Assembly (NCBI GenBank): GCA_039809865.1
Contig: JBDHVW010000034.1
Span: forward strand, 12,431 to 76,430
DNA from: QWHO01 sp039809865
GTDB taxonomy: Bacteria; Vulcanimicrobiota; Xenobia; Xenobiales; QWHO01
DNA length: 64,000 bases
Reading direction: 5' to 3'
Part shown: positions 15,381 through 23,192 of the stretch, piece by piece
How positions within the stretch are numbered: the first letter of the stretch is position 1
How the letters are laid out: every line of letters begins with the position of its first letter
Notes under the pieces: model-generated
Seen by the model: the letters and a program-made list of their open reading frames with translations, nothing else
Told to the model about the DNA's origin: nothing
Database searches by the model: none
Made by a program: the position numbers and the translations under genes

Positions 15381-17657
15381 TTAACCCAGGCTGAGCAGGG
15401 CCCGCTGGCGAGCCTCCTCGAGCGGAATTCCCGGCTCGATTCCCAGCTCGCTTCGTAAAGATTGCTGCGCCCGCTTGTATTGCCGCACGGCCTCTTCGGG
15501 ACGCTCCAATCCGAGGTAAGCCCTCATCACTGCAAGGTGAGATTCCTGGTGACAGGGATCGAGCTCGAGCAGCCGCCGGGAGATCTCCAACACCTCCTGG
15601 TGCCGGTCGCCCGCGGCGCGCGCCATCGCTCCCAGCACCTCCACCAGCTCGGTCTCCAGGTGGGTGCGCGTCCGCACGGCCCAGTCGAGATAACAGCCTT
15701 CCAGAAACGGCCCACGCGCCAGCGTCAGCACCCGGGCGCTGCCTTCGGGAACATGTCCGGCGCGCAGGGCGGTGCGCGCCCGGGCCAGCAGTCCTTGCAG
15801 CTCGGTGTAATCGTGCCAGATCGGCAGCTCGCGATTGAGGCTGAAGGTGCCCTGCACGCGCTGCACATAGTCGGCCGGGCGCAGGCACCGGCGCAGCACC
15901 GAGGTGGTCCAGTACAGGTTGTTCTTGCCCTTCTCGGGGTCGTCCGGCCAGAACTCCTCCAGGATGAGCTCCTCCGACAGCGGTCGCTCCTCGGCCGCCA
16001 GCCAGGCCATCAGGTACTTGACCTTGGCGGTCTTCCACTGGCTCTCGCCCACCCGCTCCTCGCCTTTGAACACCTCGAAGCTGCCCATCGAGAAGATGCG
16101 CAGCGTGGTGGACGGCGGCGCCGAGCCGCCCTCGAGGGCCTGGCGCGCCGCCTGGCGCACTTCCGCGTCGGAGTCGGCCGTCAGGGCCTGCAGCAGCTCC
16201 TTGCCGGCCGCTCCCGCCTCGACCAGAGCCAGCAGGCCCGCCTTGCGCGCGGCCGGAGCCAGGTTGGGATTGCGCACCAGGTGCCCGATGCGGCGCGGGA
16301 ATTCCCGCACCATGCGCGCCAGCGCCCGCGCCCCCGCACCGGACGCGGCGCGCTCCAGCACGAACGGCGCCAGCCAGTCGGCCGAGCGCGACAGCTCGGA
16401 GGCGTTCTGCGGCTGCAGCAGCTCGCCCAGGGCGCCTTCCACCGGGCCGTCGTCCCCGCCCAGATGGGCCCGGCGCAGGTCGACCAGAGCGGCTCCCACG
16501 GGCAGCGCCAGCTCCGTGAACAGGCGGGCGGCCCGATCCAGGCTGGTCAGCGCCTCCTCGGGGGGCAGCAGCAGGCTCGCCTCCAGGTGGGTGCTGGCCG
16601 CCTGCAGCGCTCCCACGCGCTCGGCCATGCCCAGGGCCAGCCGGGCCGACTCGGCCGAGCTCCGGCCCGTCTGGCGCAGCAGGCGCGCCTGGCCCAACAG
16701 GGCCTCGACGCCTTCGCGACTGGGAGATTCCGGGCTGGTCAACAGTCCGTAAGCGCTGTGCGCGTCGGAGTAGTTGCCCGCCTCCTCCAGTGCCCGCGCC
16801 AGCGAGAGAACCGTGCGGCGCTTGCGGCCCTCCGGTCCCGCGCTCTGCGCCTCGCTCTGGTCTTCCAGCGCCTGCAGCACGGCCGGGTCGAACTCGGCGC
16901 CCTGCGCCCGTGCCGCCGTGGCGACCGCCAGGATGCGCGCCTCGACCGGAATGGCTTCGCCCCTCAGCCCCTCGGGCCCGGTCCCGTCCCAGCGCTCCTC
17001 CGCGAAGCGCAGCACGCGCTCCACCTCGAGCGGCAGCTCCGGGCCGTCGTCCTCGAGCAGGAGCGGTCCCGAGGGCAGCGATTTGAGCTGGTGCACCAGC
17101 GTGGCCAGCTCCACGGTCTGGCAGGCGGCTTGGGAGAGGCCCAGCCGGCGCGCCAGCCCGGCCGCCAGGGTGCCTTTCTCGGGCCGCCCGTGACTGGCCA
17201 TCAGCGAGCGCAGCGACCAGCGCAGCGTGCGGCCCAGCCGGGCCTCCTCGCGAAACTTGCGGCGCTCCTCCAGCCGCCGGGCCAGCTGGCGGCGCACCGC
17301 CTGCAGGAACACGTCCAGGCTGAAGGGCTTGGTGAGGTAGTCGCCCACTCCGGCCCGGATGGCGCGGATCGAGTCGGCCTCGCTGGAGTAGCCGGTCACC
17401 ACCAGGCTGCGCACGTCGGGCTGGTGGCTGCGCACCTCCTCGAGCGCCGTCAGGCCGTCCATCCCTTCCATGCGGATGTCGGCCACCACCAGGTCGAAGT
17501 CGTTCAGGTGCGCCTTCTCGACGGCCTCGTGCCCCCGCCGCGCCTCCTCGACCAGGTAGCCCTCCTCCCGCAGGAGCGAGACCAGCGTCGGACGGAGCTG
17601 ATCGTCGTCTTCCAGCACGAGGATGCGAGCCGCCTCCTCTTGACCAGGTCTCATCAC
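15381..17657 (-). CDS. REC - degenerate HD-GYP - repeat - BTAD transcriptional regulator
   Basis: A 758-residue regulator. Residues 10-125 form a REC domain with acidic pocket EDDD, phospho-acceptor Asp60 and Lys110. Residues 158-250 retain the tail of an HD-GYP fold (ERWDGTG, GLRGEAIPVEARILAVA), but the HD and most metal residues are absent. A helical TPR/HEAT-like stretch follows. The C-terminal 240 residues carry a SARP-like winged helix (SFEVFKGEERV, WKTAKVKYLMAWL) and a BTAD domain (DYTELQGLLARARTAL, LELDPCHQESHLAVMRAY). BTAD proteins activate transcription. The pseudopilin-kinase operon begins 29 nt downstream and is the natural target. The combination is unusual. Confidence 0.87.
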   Translation of the reverse strand: MMRPGQEEAARILVLEDDDQLRPTLVSLLREEGYLVEEARRGHEAVEKAHLNDFDLVVADIRMEGMDGLTALEEVRSHQPDVRSLVVTGYSSEADSIRAIRAGVGDYLTKPFSLDVFLQAVRRQLARRLEERRKFREEARLGRTLRWSLRSLMASHGRPEKGTLAAGLARRLGLSQAACQTVELATLVHQLKSLPSGPLLLEDDGPELPLEVERVLRFAEERWDGTGPEGLRGEAIPVEARILAVATAARAQGAEFDPAVLQALEDQSEAQSAGPEGRKRRTVLSLARALEEAGNYSDAHSAYGLLTSPESPSREGVEALLGQARLLRQTGRSSAESARLALGMAERVGALQAASTHLEASLLLPPEEALTSLDRAARLFTELALPVGAALVDLRRAHLGGDDGPVEGALGELLQPQNASELSRSADWLAPFVLERAASGAGARALARMVREFPRRIGHLVRNPNLAPAARKAGLLALVEAGAAGKELLQALTADSDAEVRQAARQALEGGSAPPSTTLRIFSMGSFEVFKGEERVGESQWKTAKVKYLMAWLAAEERPLSEELILEEFWPDDPEKGKNNLYWTTSVLRRCLRPADYVQRVQGTFSLNRELPIWHDYTELQGLLARARTALRAGHVPEGSARVLTLARGPFLEGCYLDWAVRTRTHLETELVEVLGAMARAAGDRHQEVLEISRRLLELDPCHQESHLAVMRAYLGLERPEEAVRQYKRAQQSLRSELGIEPGIPLEEARQRALLSLG

Positions 17658-17700
17658 GCATCGCCTTCGCCCCTTTGACAGGGAGGTCCCTCCGGAATAG

Positions 17701-17779
17701 ATGGGAGATGGGAGTAGGGAGATGGGAGAATTTGGCCTTTGCTCCTTTCTCCCATCTCCTATCTCCCATCTCCCATCTC
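17701..17779. repeat. GGGAGAT heptamer repeat forming a long hairpin
   Basis: Heptamer-like GGGAGAT units run in one orientation at 17701-17730 and in the opposite orientation at 17747-17779. They form an imperfect inverted repeat with arms of about 28 bp and a 16-nt loop. It lies between the stop of the lytic transglycosylase gene and the start of the REC/BTAD regulator, both on the minus strand, so the hairpin would be in their intercistronic RNA. No clear T-run follows, so termination is uncertain. The same heptamers occur at 25676-25790 and 57061-57101. Confidence 0.75.
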
Positions 17780-17780
17780 C

Positions 17781-19091
17781 TCAGACGTAGGCCGTCCACG
17801 GCTGGTTGTCCATGTGCTTGAAGATGAGGTCGGAGTAAGTGGAGCTGCCGTTGTAGTGGTCCAGGGCTTTGTCCCAGTTGCCGTACTTGCCGTAGAGGTC
17901 GGCCAGGTATTTGGTGCCGTAGTCGATGTTGGAGGCCGAGTCCCAGACCTCGCTGGTCTTGGCGAACTGGTGCCAGCGGTCGTCGATCTGCATGACGCCC
18001 TTGCCGTGGCCGCCGTCGAACGAGCTGGCGTTGGCGCGCCAGGTGCTCTCCTGCCAGGCCACCGCCTTCAGGACATTGGCCGGAATGCCGTACTTGGCCG
18101 CGGCGGCCTCGAGCTGCTGGTTGATCTCGGCCCGGTTGGCGTCGCGGCCGAAGTCGGGGATTTCGCCGTCGGGGTTGGCCGGGTTGGGGCCGTTGGGCAT
18201 GATCTTCTTGACGATCTCGTTGGCGTCCGGGGTGGGCAGCTTCAGCTGCATGCCGGCCTGGATGACGTTGGGGTCGTCCAGGTTGTTCATCTGGGCCACC
18301 TGGTCGATCAGGTCGCTGTTGAGGATCTGGTCCTTGGTGTAGCCGGCGCCGATCAGGGCGTTATAGATACAGTCGTTGTCGCCCGTGCCCCACTTGCCCA
18401 CGGTCACCGTGGTGGTGCCGGGCTTATCCTTGTCCTTGAAGTTGGGCGGGTCGATCTCGTTGCGGGGAGCGACGATCTTGCTCGGATCGAAGCCATCCAC
18501 TTTCTTCTCGGGGTCGTGCCCCTCGACGCGATTCTTGCGCTCCGGGTCCACCTGGCCGAGCTCCATCGGCTTGTGGGGCTGGTCCATCAGCTCGTCGAAG
18601 CTGAGCTTCTCGCCGCTGCAGTCGTTGCGATGGGTGACGGTGTCGGAGTCGGGGTCTTCGTTGCCGTTGCGGTGGGTGATGGTGTCGAAGTCGTCGTCGC
18701 TGCCCACCTGGCCGAGCTCCCTCGGCTTGTGGGGCTGGTCCATCAGCTCGTCGAAGCTGAGCTTCTCGCCGCTGCCGCCGTTGCGGTGGGTCACGGTGTC
18801 GTTGTCGTCCTTGCCGAGCAGCGCATCGAGGTTGAAGTGGCTGATCGAATCGTCGTCCTTCTCGTGGTGAGCCTCGTCCGAGATGTCGACGTGGTCGCGG
18901 GTGGACGAGTTGCCGTTGGAGCTGCCCGCGTGGCTGGTGCTGCTCGAGGCGCTGCTGTTGCCGTTGCTCTCCGAGCTCTTGCTCGCTCCGCTGGAGCTGG
19001 AGCTGCTGCTCTTGTTGGACCCGGAGCCGGAGCTGCTGGAGCTGCTGGAGCTGCTGTTGGAGCTGGAGCTGCTGGAAGCGGAGACGGACAT
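17781..19091 (-). CDS. LysM - lytic transglycosylase (SLT) with Ser-rich leader
   Basis: A 436-residue protein. Residues 1-65 are almost pure Ser/Gly/Asn. Residues 95-182 hold two near-identical copies of a segment (GEKLSFDELMDQPHKP, with THRN before it). A LysM-like domain lies at about 225-289 (NDCIYNALIGAGYTKDQI, then LQLKLP-type end QAGMQLKLPTP). Residues 317-436 are an SLT transglycosylase fold with AWQESTW (catalytic Glu348), GKGVMQID and NIDYGTKYL. Such enzymes cut the glycan strand of peptidoglycan. The ATG has AGGAGG nine bases upstream. No signal peptide is visible, so the export route is unclear. Confidence 0.88.
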   Translation of the reverse strand: MSVSASSSSSSNSSSSSSSSSGSGSNKSSSSSSSGASKSSESNGNSSASSSTSHAGSSNGNSSTRDHVDISDEAHHEKDDDSISHFNLDALLGKDDNDTVTHRNGGSGEKLSFDELMDQPHKPRELGQVGSDDDFDTITHRNGNEDPDSDTVTHRNDCSGEKLSFDELMDQPHKPMELGQVDPERKNRVEGHDPEKKVDGFDPSKIVAPRNEIDPPNFKDKDKPGTTTVTVGKWGTGDNDCIYNALIGAGYTKDQILNSDLIDQVAQMNNLDDPNVIQAGMQLKLPTPDANEIVKKIMPNGPNPANPDGEIPDFGRDANRAEINQQLEAAAAKYGIPANVLKAVAWQESTWRANASSFDGGHGKGVMQIDDRWHQFAKTSEVWDSASNIDYGTKYLADLYGKYGNWDKALDHYNGSSTYSDLIFKHMDNQPWTAYV

Positions 19092-19149
19092 GTTGGCGGA
19101 ACCTCCTGGCGATTCGGTGTGTTTGCTTGGTCTCAGGTTACCCGCCGGC

Positions 19150-19194
19150 CCTTGGATAGACCCTGGCGAGATGTTGCCAAACTGTTGAAAAGTT
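19150..19194 (-). promoter_or_regulatory. conserved upstream box of the lytic transglycosylase gene
   Basis: On the minus strand this reads TTGGCAACATC then CGCCAGGGTCTATCCAAGG, ending 58 nt before the ATG. The same 19-nt core with three differences lies the same distance before the 20860 start. A related box precedes the 23569 start. The outer part (CAGTTTGGCAACA) also matches 5297-5310. It probably contains the promoter; which sigma factor uses it is not clear. Confidence 0.5.
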
Positions 19195-19212
19195 GTGAAC
19201 CGGGAGTTCATG

Positions 19213-19244
19213 CAAAAAGAAACCCCGCTTCGTCAGAAGCGAGG
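19213..19244 (-). terminator. intrinsic terminator after the 19306 gene
   Basis: On the minus strand CCTCGCTTC and GAAGCGGGG pair as a 9-bp stem with one G-T pair and a TGAC loop. A TTTCTTTTT tract follows directly. It lies 62 nt past the stop of the 19306-20067 gene and before the promoter box of the lytic transglycosylase, so it separates the two units. Confidence 0.8.
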
Positions 19245-19305
19245 CATACGTTGATTGTAGGGAGTCCATACCGAGATCTGCCGGGTTCTATGGCTAAGGC
19301 GGAGG

Positions 19306-20067
19306 TTACCCCACCAAATCAAACGTCGAGTTGGGCGCCAGGAACTGGCCTGGCATCGGGAGCAGGGCGTTGAAGTCCTCCGTCTGTTGCTTCTGCATCA
19401 GCTCGTCGCTCCAGAACGAGAGGCTCTGCCCCTGGAGAGAAAGGTCCATCATGTCGCGGCGCGGGATGCGCAGCTCGTCGCCGCCGTTGGGGTTGAGCAG
19501 GGCCACGCCGTCGAGAATGTGACGCGACTGGATCTGCTCGTCCGACCAGCCCTGCTGGTGCAGCGCGTCCACGATGGCGTCCTGGCGGGGCAGGTTCGGG
19601 TCGAGCGGCATCGTCACGGCGAGATTCTCGCCGGCATACTGCGAGAGCGCCTGGCCAAAGATGGAGTCGCGCGCCAGCTCGCCGTACTTCGGGTCGGCCG
19701 AGTCGGCCACGAACTTGTCGACCTCTTCCGGGGTGGCGTTGGGGAGCATCGCCTCGATGGCGGCTTTGCGGTCGCCCTCGGGCAGCAGGCCCAGGCCCAT
19801 GGAGACGTCCGACAGGGTCTGGACGTTAGCTTTGTCGTGGTCGGGCAGCTCTCCCAGGGTGTGGCCCAGGGTCTCCACACTCTGATCCCGCAGGGACTCG
19901 ACCTCCTCCTTGGGGACTCCCTGGAGGCTCAGGTGCACACGGTCCTCGAGGCTGGGCGGGGGCGGATTCTCGGGGCCGCCGTAAGCGCCTTGCGGTTTCG
20001 TCTCGGTGGTGGTCGCGGGGGCGGTAGTCTTGACGCTCGTGCTGGGGCTCGCGGTGATCGTCGCCAT
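19306..20067 (-). CDS. hypothetical LysM-type paralogue, LysM degenerate
   Basis: A 253-residue protein that parallels its upstream neighbour in layout: Thr/Ser/Pro-rich leader (residues 1-35), a helical domain (VQTLSDVSMGLGLLPEGDRK versus VQLFADVSQNLDQLPREQRK next door), then a segment where the neighbour has LysM. Here that region (LDPNLPRQDAIVDALHQQGW, LRIPRRDMM) has kept the end motif but lost the GDT-type core. The ATG lies 1 nt after the upstream stop, so the two are cotranscribed. No signal peptide is seen. Probably cell-wall related by descent; peptidoglycan binding is doubtful. Confidence 0.75.
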   Translation of the reverse strand: MATITASPSTSVKTTAPATTTETKPQGAYGGPENPPPPSLEDRVHLSLQGVPKEEVESLRDQSVETLGHTLGELPDHDKANVQTLSDVSMGLGLLPEGDRKAAIEAMLPNATPEEVDKFVADSADPKYGELARDSIFGQALSQYAGENLAVTMPLDPNLPRQDAIVDALHQQGWSDEQIQSRHILDGVALLNPNGGDELRIPRRDMMDLSLQGQSLSFWSDELMQKQQTEDFNALLPMPGQFLAPNSTFDLVG

Positions 20068-20068
20068 G

Positions 20069-20860
20069 TCAGGCCACCAGGTCCAGGAGCTGGCCCGCGG
20101 GGGGCCGCCCGAATTGGGAGCGGTAGTTCTCGTGCTGCTTGTCGGTCTGCTGGATCAGCATCCCGTTGGCGTTCAGGTAGTCCTGCGAGGCATCGAACAG
20201 CTGGTACATGTCCTGGCGCGGGATGAGCACGTCCTGACCGACCTGCAGTCGGGCGGGGTTCAGCCCGTTCAGCTGGCCGACGGACTTCTCGAGGCCGTTC
20301 GCCTTGATCTCCTCGGGCGTCCAGCCGCCCACGCTCTGGAGCAGGTCCCAGGTGGTGTCCCCGCTCTGCACGGCGACCCGGGCGTTGGCGTTGTCGGCCG
20401 CATACTGGTTGACCGCGTCGGCGAAGAGCTGGTCCTGCACCATCGGACCGGTCTTGGGATCTTTGATCTCGCTGGCCACCTGGTCGACCTGAGCGGGGCT
20501 CAGCTCGGGCGAGAGGGCCTCGATGGCCCGTTTGCGCTGCTCGCGAGGGAGCTGGTCCAGGTTCTGGCTGACGTCGGCAAAGAGCTGCACGTTGCCGGCG
20601 TCCTCGCCTTCGAGCTGGCCCAGGGCGGCGCCCAGATCCTCGCGGGCGGCTTTCTCGTTCTCTTTGGCCGTGGGCACTTTGCTGATGCTGTTCGGCCCCT
20701 GGGGCTGCGTCGTGGGACGGTTGGAAGAGGAGGAGCTGGTCTCGGCGGCCTGGCCGGGCGTGGCGGGCCGGGAGTTGGAGCTGGAGCTGCTGGCGCTGCC
20801 GGGTGAGGGTCGGCTGGCGGCCGAGGAGCTGCTCGCGCTGCTGGCGCTGGATATTGGCAT
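20069..20860 (-). CDS. LysM-domain protein with Ser-rich leader
   Basis: A 263-residue protein. Residues 1-50 are Ser/Ala/Pro-rich low complexity, then a helical domain. A LysM domain lies at about 155-215 (VAVQSGDTTWDLLQSVGGW, ending LQVGQDVLIPRQ). LysM binds N-acetylglucosamine-containing glycans such as peptidoglycan. The start ATG has GGAGGT eight bases upstream and aligns with the start of the lytic transglycosylase gene, whose 5' leader is similar over 60 nt. There is no signal peptide. It is followed immediately by its paralogue. Confidence 0.85.
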   Translation of the reverse strand: MPISSASSASSSSAASRPSPGSASSSSSNSRPATPGQAAETSSSSSNRPTTQPQGPNSISKVPTAKENEKAAREDLGAALGQLEGEDAGNVQLFADVSQNLDQLPREQRKRAIEALSPELSPAQVDQVASEIKDPKTGPMVQDQLFADAVNQYAADNANARVAVQSGDTTWDLLQSVGGWTPEEIKANGLEKSVGQLNGLNPARLQVGQDVLIPRQDMYQLFDASQDYLNANGMLIQQTDKQHENYRSQFGRPPAGQLLDLVA

Positions 20861-20918
20861 CGGGCGGACCTCCAATTTGCTTCGGTCTGTATCTCTTGGC
20901 CTTACGATACCCCCCCGG

Positions 20919-20949
20919 CCTTGGACCGACTCTGGCGAGACATTGACAG
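20919..20949 (-). promoter_or_regulatory. conserved upstream box of the LysM gene
   Basis: The minus strand reads CTGTCAATGTCT followed by CGCCAGAGTCGGTCCAAGG, ending 58 nt before the ATG at 20860. It matches the box before the transglycosylase gene in sequence and distance. The leader between box and start is also similar (GGTA near its middle, CCAAG, ACCGAA, GGAGGT). It lies in the divergent region shared with the OPT transporter gene. Confidence 0.5.
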
Positions 20950-21040
20950 AGTATGAACAACTTGTTGCCGGCATGTTTACCCGACTTGTTCACGACTTGC
21001 TAACCCTAGCGCGGCGCCGCGCGGTTACATTCGGGAGGTT

Positions 21041-23041
21041 ATGACTGAGCCCAGAGACCCCAATGCCCAGGTAGAAGGCCTCCCCATCGGCGAGCACTCG
21101 GAGACCTTCACCGAGCTTCCCGACGAGATTCCCCCTCTAGCCGACGACGCCACGCCCGAGGAGAAAGACCTGCACTGGTTCACGCACGTCTACCAGGGCG
21201 ACAAGATGCCCCAGCTGACCTTCCGCGCCGTCGCGATGGGCGCCGTCCTGGGCATGCTGATGTCGGTGTCCAACCTCTACACCACGCTGAAAGTGGGCTG
21301 GGCCTTCGGAGTCGCCATCACCGCTTGCGTCATCTCCTACGTGCTCTGGAACCTGTTGCGCGCCGCCTCGGGCGGGCGCCTGAGCCAGATGTCGATCCTC
21401 GAGAACAACTGCATGCAGTCCACCGCCTCGGCGGCGGGCTACTCGACGGGCGCCACCATCGCGACCGCCTTCGGCGCGCTGATGATCCTCGACGACCTGC
21501 ACCGCCACCAGCCCTGGTACGTCGTGGCCTCGTTCACGCTGACGACCGGCGCGATGGGCGTCTTCCTGGCCATCCCGATGAAGCGCCAGATGATCAACCA
21601 GGAGCAGCTCCCGTTCCCCAGCGGCATCGCTGCCGCCACCACGCTCCGCAGCCTCTACTCCGAAGGCGTGGAGGCGGTGCGCCAGGCCTACGCTCTGGTC
21701 ATCGCGCTGATCTTCGCCGGCGTCATCGGCTTCCTGAAAACGGGCGAGGGCCAGCTGAAGGCCGTGGACAATTTCTTCAACTGGTTCAAGAACAACCTGT
21801 TCCCCATCCGCCTGCCCGAGCAGCTGCCCGAAAAGGGCTTCCTGCAGGTGGCCGGCAAGCCCCTCGCGGGCTGCGGCTTCGAGCCCAGCGCACTCTTGAT
21901 CGCCGCCGGCATGATCGTGGGGATGCGCGTCTCGCTGTCGATGCTGTTCGCGTCCGGCCTGCTGTACTTCGTGATTGCCCCCTACCTCATCGGCCTGGAC
22001 GGAGCTTCGGCGCTCCCCTCCATCCCGCTGGTGGGCGGCGGCACGCTCTACAATCCCGTGCGCTGGGCTCTGTGGGGCGGCACCGCCGTGATGGTGGCGT
22101 CCAGCCTGATGTCCCTGGCCCTGCAGTGGAAGACGGTGGCGCGCTCGTTCAACATCCTCAAGCGGACCGACGGCGAGGACAAGATCGGCGAGGCCAAGCG
22201 CGCCGAGATGAATGCCATCGAAGTGCCCGGCTCCTGGCTGATGGCGGGCATGGTCCCGATCACCATCCTGTTGCTCCTGGTGCAGTCGTGGGCCTTCGGC
22301 ATCGAGCTCTGGAAAGGCCTCATCGCGGTGGCGATGTCGTTCGTGCTCTCGCTGGTCGCCTGCCGCGCCACGGGCGAGACCGACACCACTCCCATCGGCG
22401 CGATGGGCAAGGTGATGCAGATCATGTTCGCCGTGCTGTCCAAGAACAACATCCAGCACAACCTGATCAGCGCGGGCGTGGCGGCCAACAGCGCCTCGTC
22501 CAGCGCCGACCTTTTGACCGACCTCAAGAGCGGGTACCTGCTGGGAGCCAATCCGCGCAAGCAGTTCATCGCCCAGTTCATCGGCATCTTCTTCGGGTGC
22601 ATCGCCATCGTCCCGGCCTGGTACCTGATGTGCCCGACCTTCGAAAAGCTGAACGCCTTCCCGCTGCCCGCCACGCAGACGTGGGTGGCCGTGGCCCAAC
22701 TGCTCTCCAAGGGTATCGAGAGCCTGCCCCAGTCGGCGCTCGTCGCCATCGGCATCGGGGCTCTGGTGGGCGGGCTGCTGCCGGTGCTGGAGAAGTACAT
22801 CCCCAAAGCCAAGCCCTATCTACCGAGCGCCATGGGCCTGGGCCTGGGCTGGGTCATCCCGTTCAGCAACGCGCTGGCGTTCTCCATCGGGGCGATCATC
22901 GCGTGGGTGTGGCTGAAAATCTCCCCCAAGACGCAGGACTCGTACAACGTGCCCATCGCCTCGGGCGTGGTGGCGGGCGAATCGCTGGTGGCGGCGCTCA
23001 TCGCAATGCTGGCGACGGCCGTGGGACTCTATTACGGATAG
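21041..23041 (+). CDS. OPT-family oligopeptide transporter
   Basis: A 666-residue protein with about 14-16 hydrophobic spans, the usual size for bacterial OPT carriers. Family-typical segments are QLTFRAVAMGAVLGMLMSVS and NLYTTLKVGW at the first membrane helices, and the NCMQSTASAAGYSTG stretch conserved in OPT proteins. OPT members carry small peptides or metal chelates into the cell with protons. The start ATG lies 180 nt from the divergent LysM gene, so they share a control region. Substrate is unknown. Confidence 0.92.
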   Translation: MTEPRDPNAQVEGLPIGEHSETFTELPDEIPPLADDATPEEKDLHWFTHVYQGDKMPQLTFRAVAMGAVLGMLMSVSNLYTTLKVGWAFGVAITACVISYVLWNLLRAASGGRLSQMSILENNCMQSTASAAGYSTGATIATAFGALMILDDLHRHQPWYVVASFTLTTGAMGVFLAIPMKRQMINQEQLPFPSGIAAATTLRSLYSEGVEAVRQAYALVIALIFAGVIGFLKTGEGQLKAVDNFFNWFKNNLFPIRLPEQLPEKGFLQVAGKPLAGCGFEPSALLIAAGMIVGMRVSLSMLFASGLLYFVIAPYLIGLDGASALPSIPLVGGGTLYNPVRWALWGGTAVMVASSLMSLALQWKTVARSFNILKRTDGEDKIGEAKRAEMNAIEVPGSWLMAGMVPITILLLLVQSWAFGIELWKGLIAVAMSFVLSLVACRATGETDTTPIGAMGKVMQIMFAVLSKNNIQHNLISAGVAANSASSSADLLTDLKSGYLLGANPRKQFIAQFIGIFFGCIAIVPAWYLMCPTFEKLNAFPLPATQTWVAVAQLLSKGIESLPQSALVAIGIGALVGGLLPVLEKYIPKAKPYLPSAMGLGLGWVIPFSNALAFSIGAIIAWVWLKISPKTQDSYNVPIASGVVAGESLVAALIAMLATAVGLYYG

Positions 23042-23099
23042 CTCCGGCGGCCCTCTGTCGGCATTAGAAGGCCAATCGAGCGGACCGGGCGCCCCCTGC

Positions 23100-23192
23100 C
23101 CGGGGGGTTCGTTCCCCCAGTCGACGATTCGCGGTCGGGGGGAACGATGCCGTTCCCGTCACCAGCGAATCGTGGGCTAAGGGAACGACCTG
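23100..23192. repeat. two copies of a palindromic CGTTCCC...GGGAACGA element
   Basis: Two adjacent hairpin-type elements each show CGTTCCC, a central GCGAATCG or close variant, and GGGGAACGA or GGGAACGA about 40 bp later. The same element occurs five times at 38261-38527. The second copy reaches into the stop codon and last codons of the 23177 gene. The remaining spacer after the OPT gene has no gene. Confidence 0.75.

Noticed and set aside
15462..17678. A 738-codon open frame on the plus strand opposite the REC/BTAD gene
   Set aside because: Antisense shadow in high-GC DNA; low-complexity Gln/Arg/His composition and no domain.
17739..19373. A 544-codon plus-strand frame over the lytic transglycosylase
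   Set aside because: It is the complement of the Ser-rich gene (Val/Leu/Ala repeats); the transglycosylase motifs on the minus strand are decisive.
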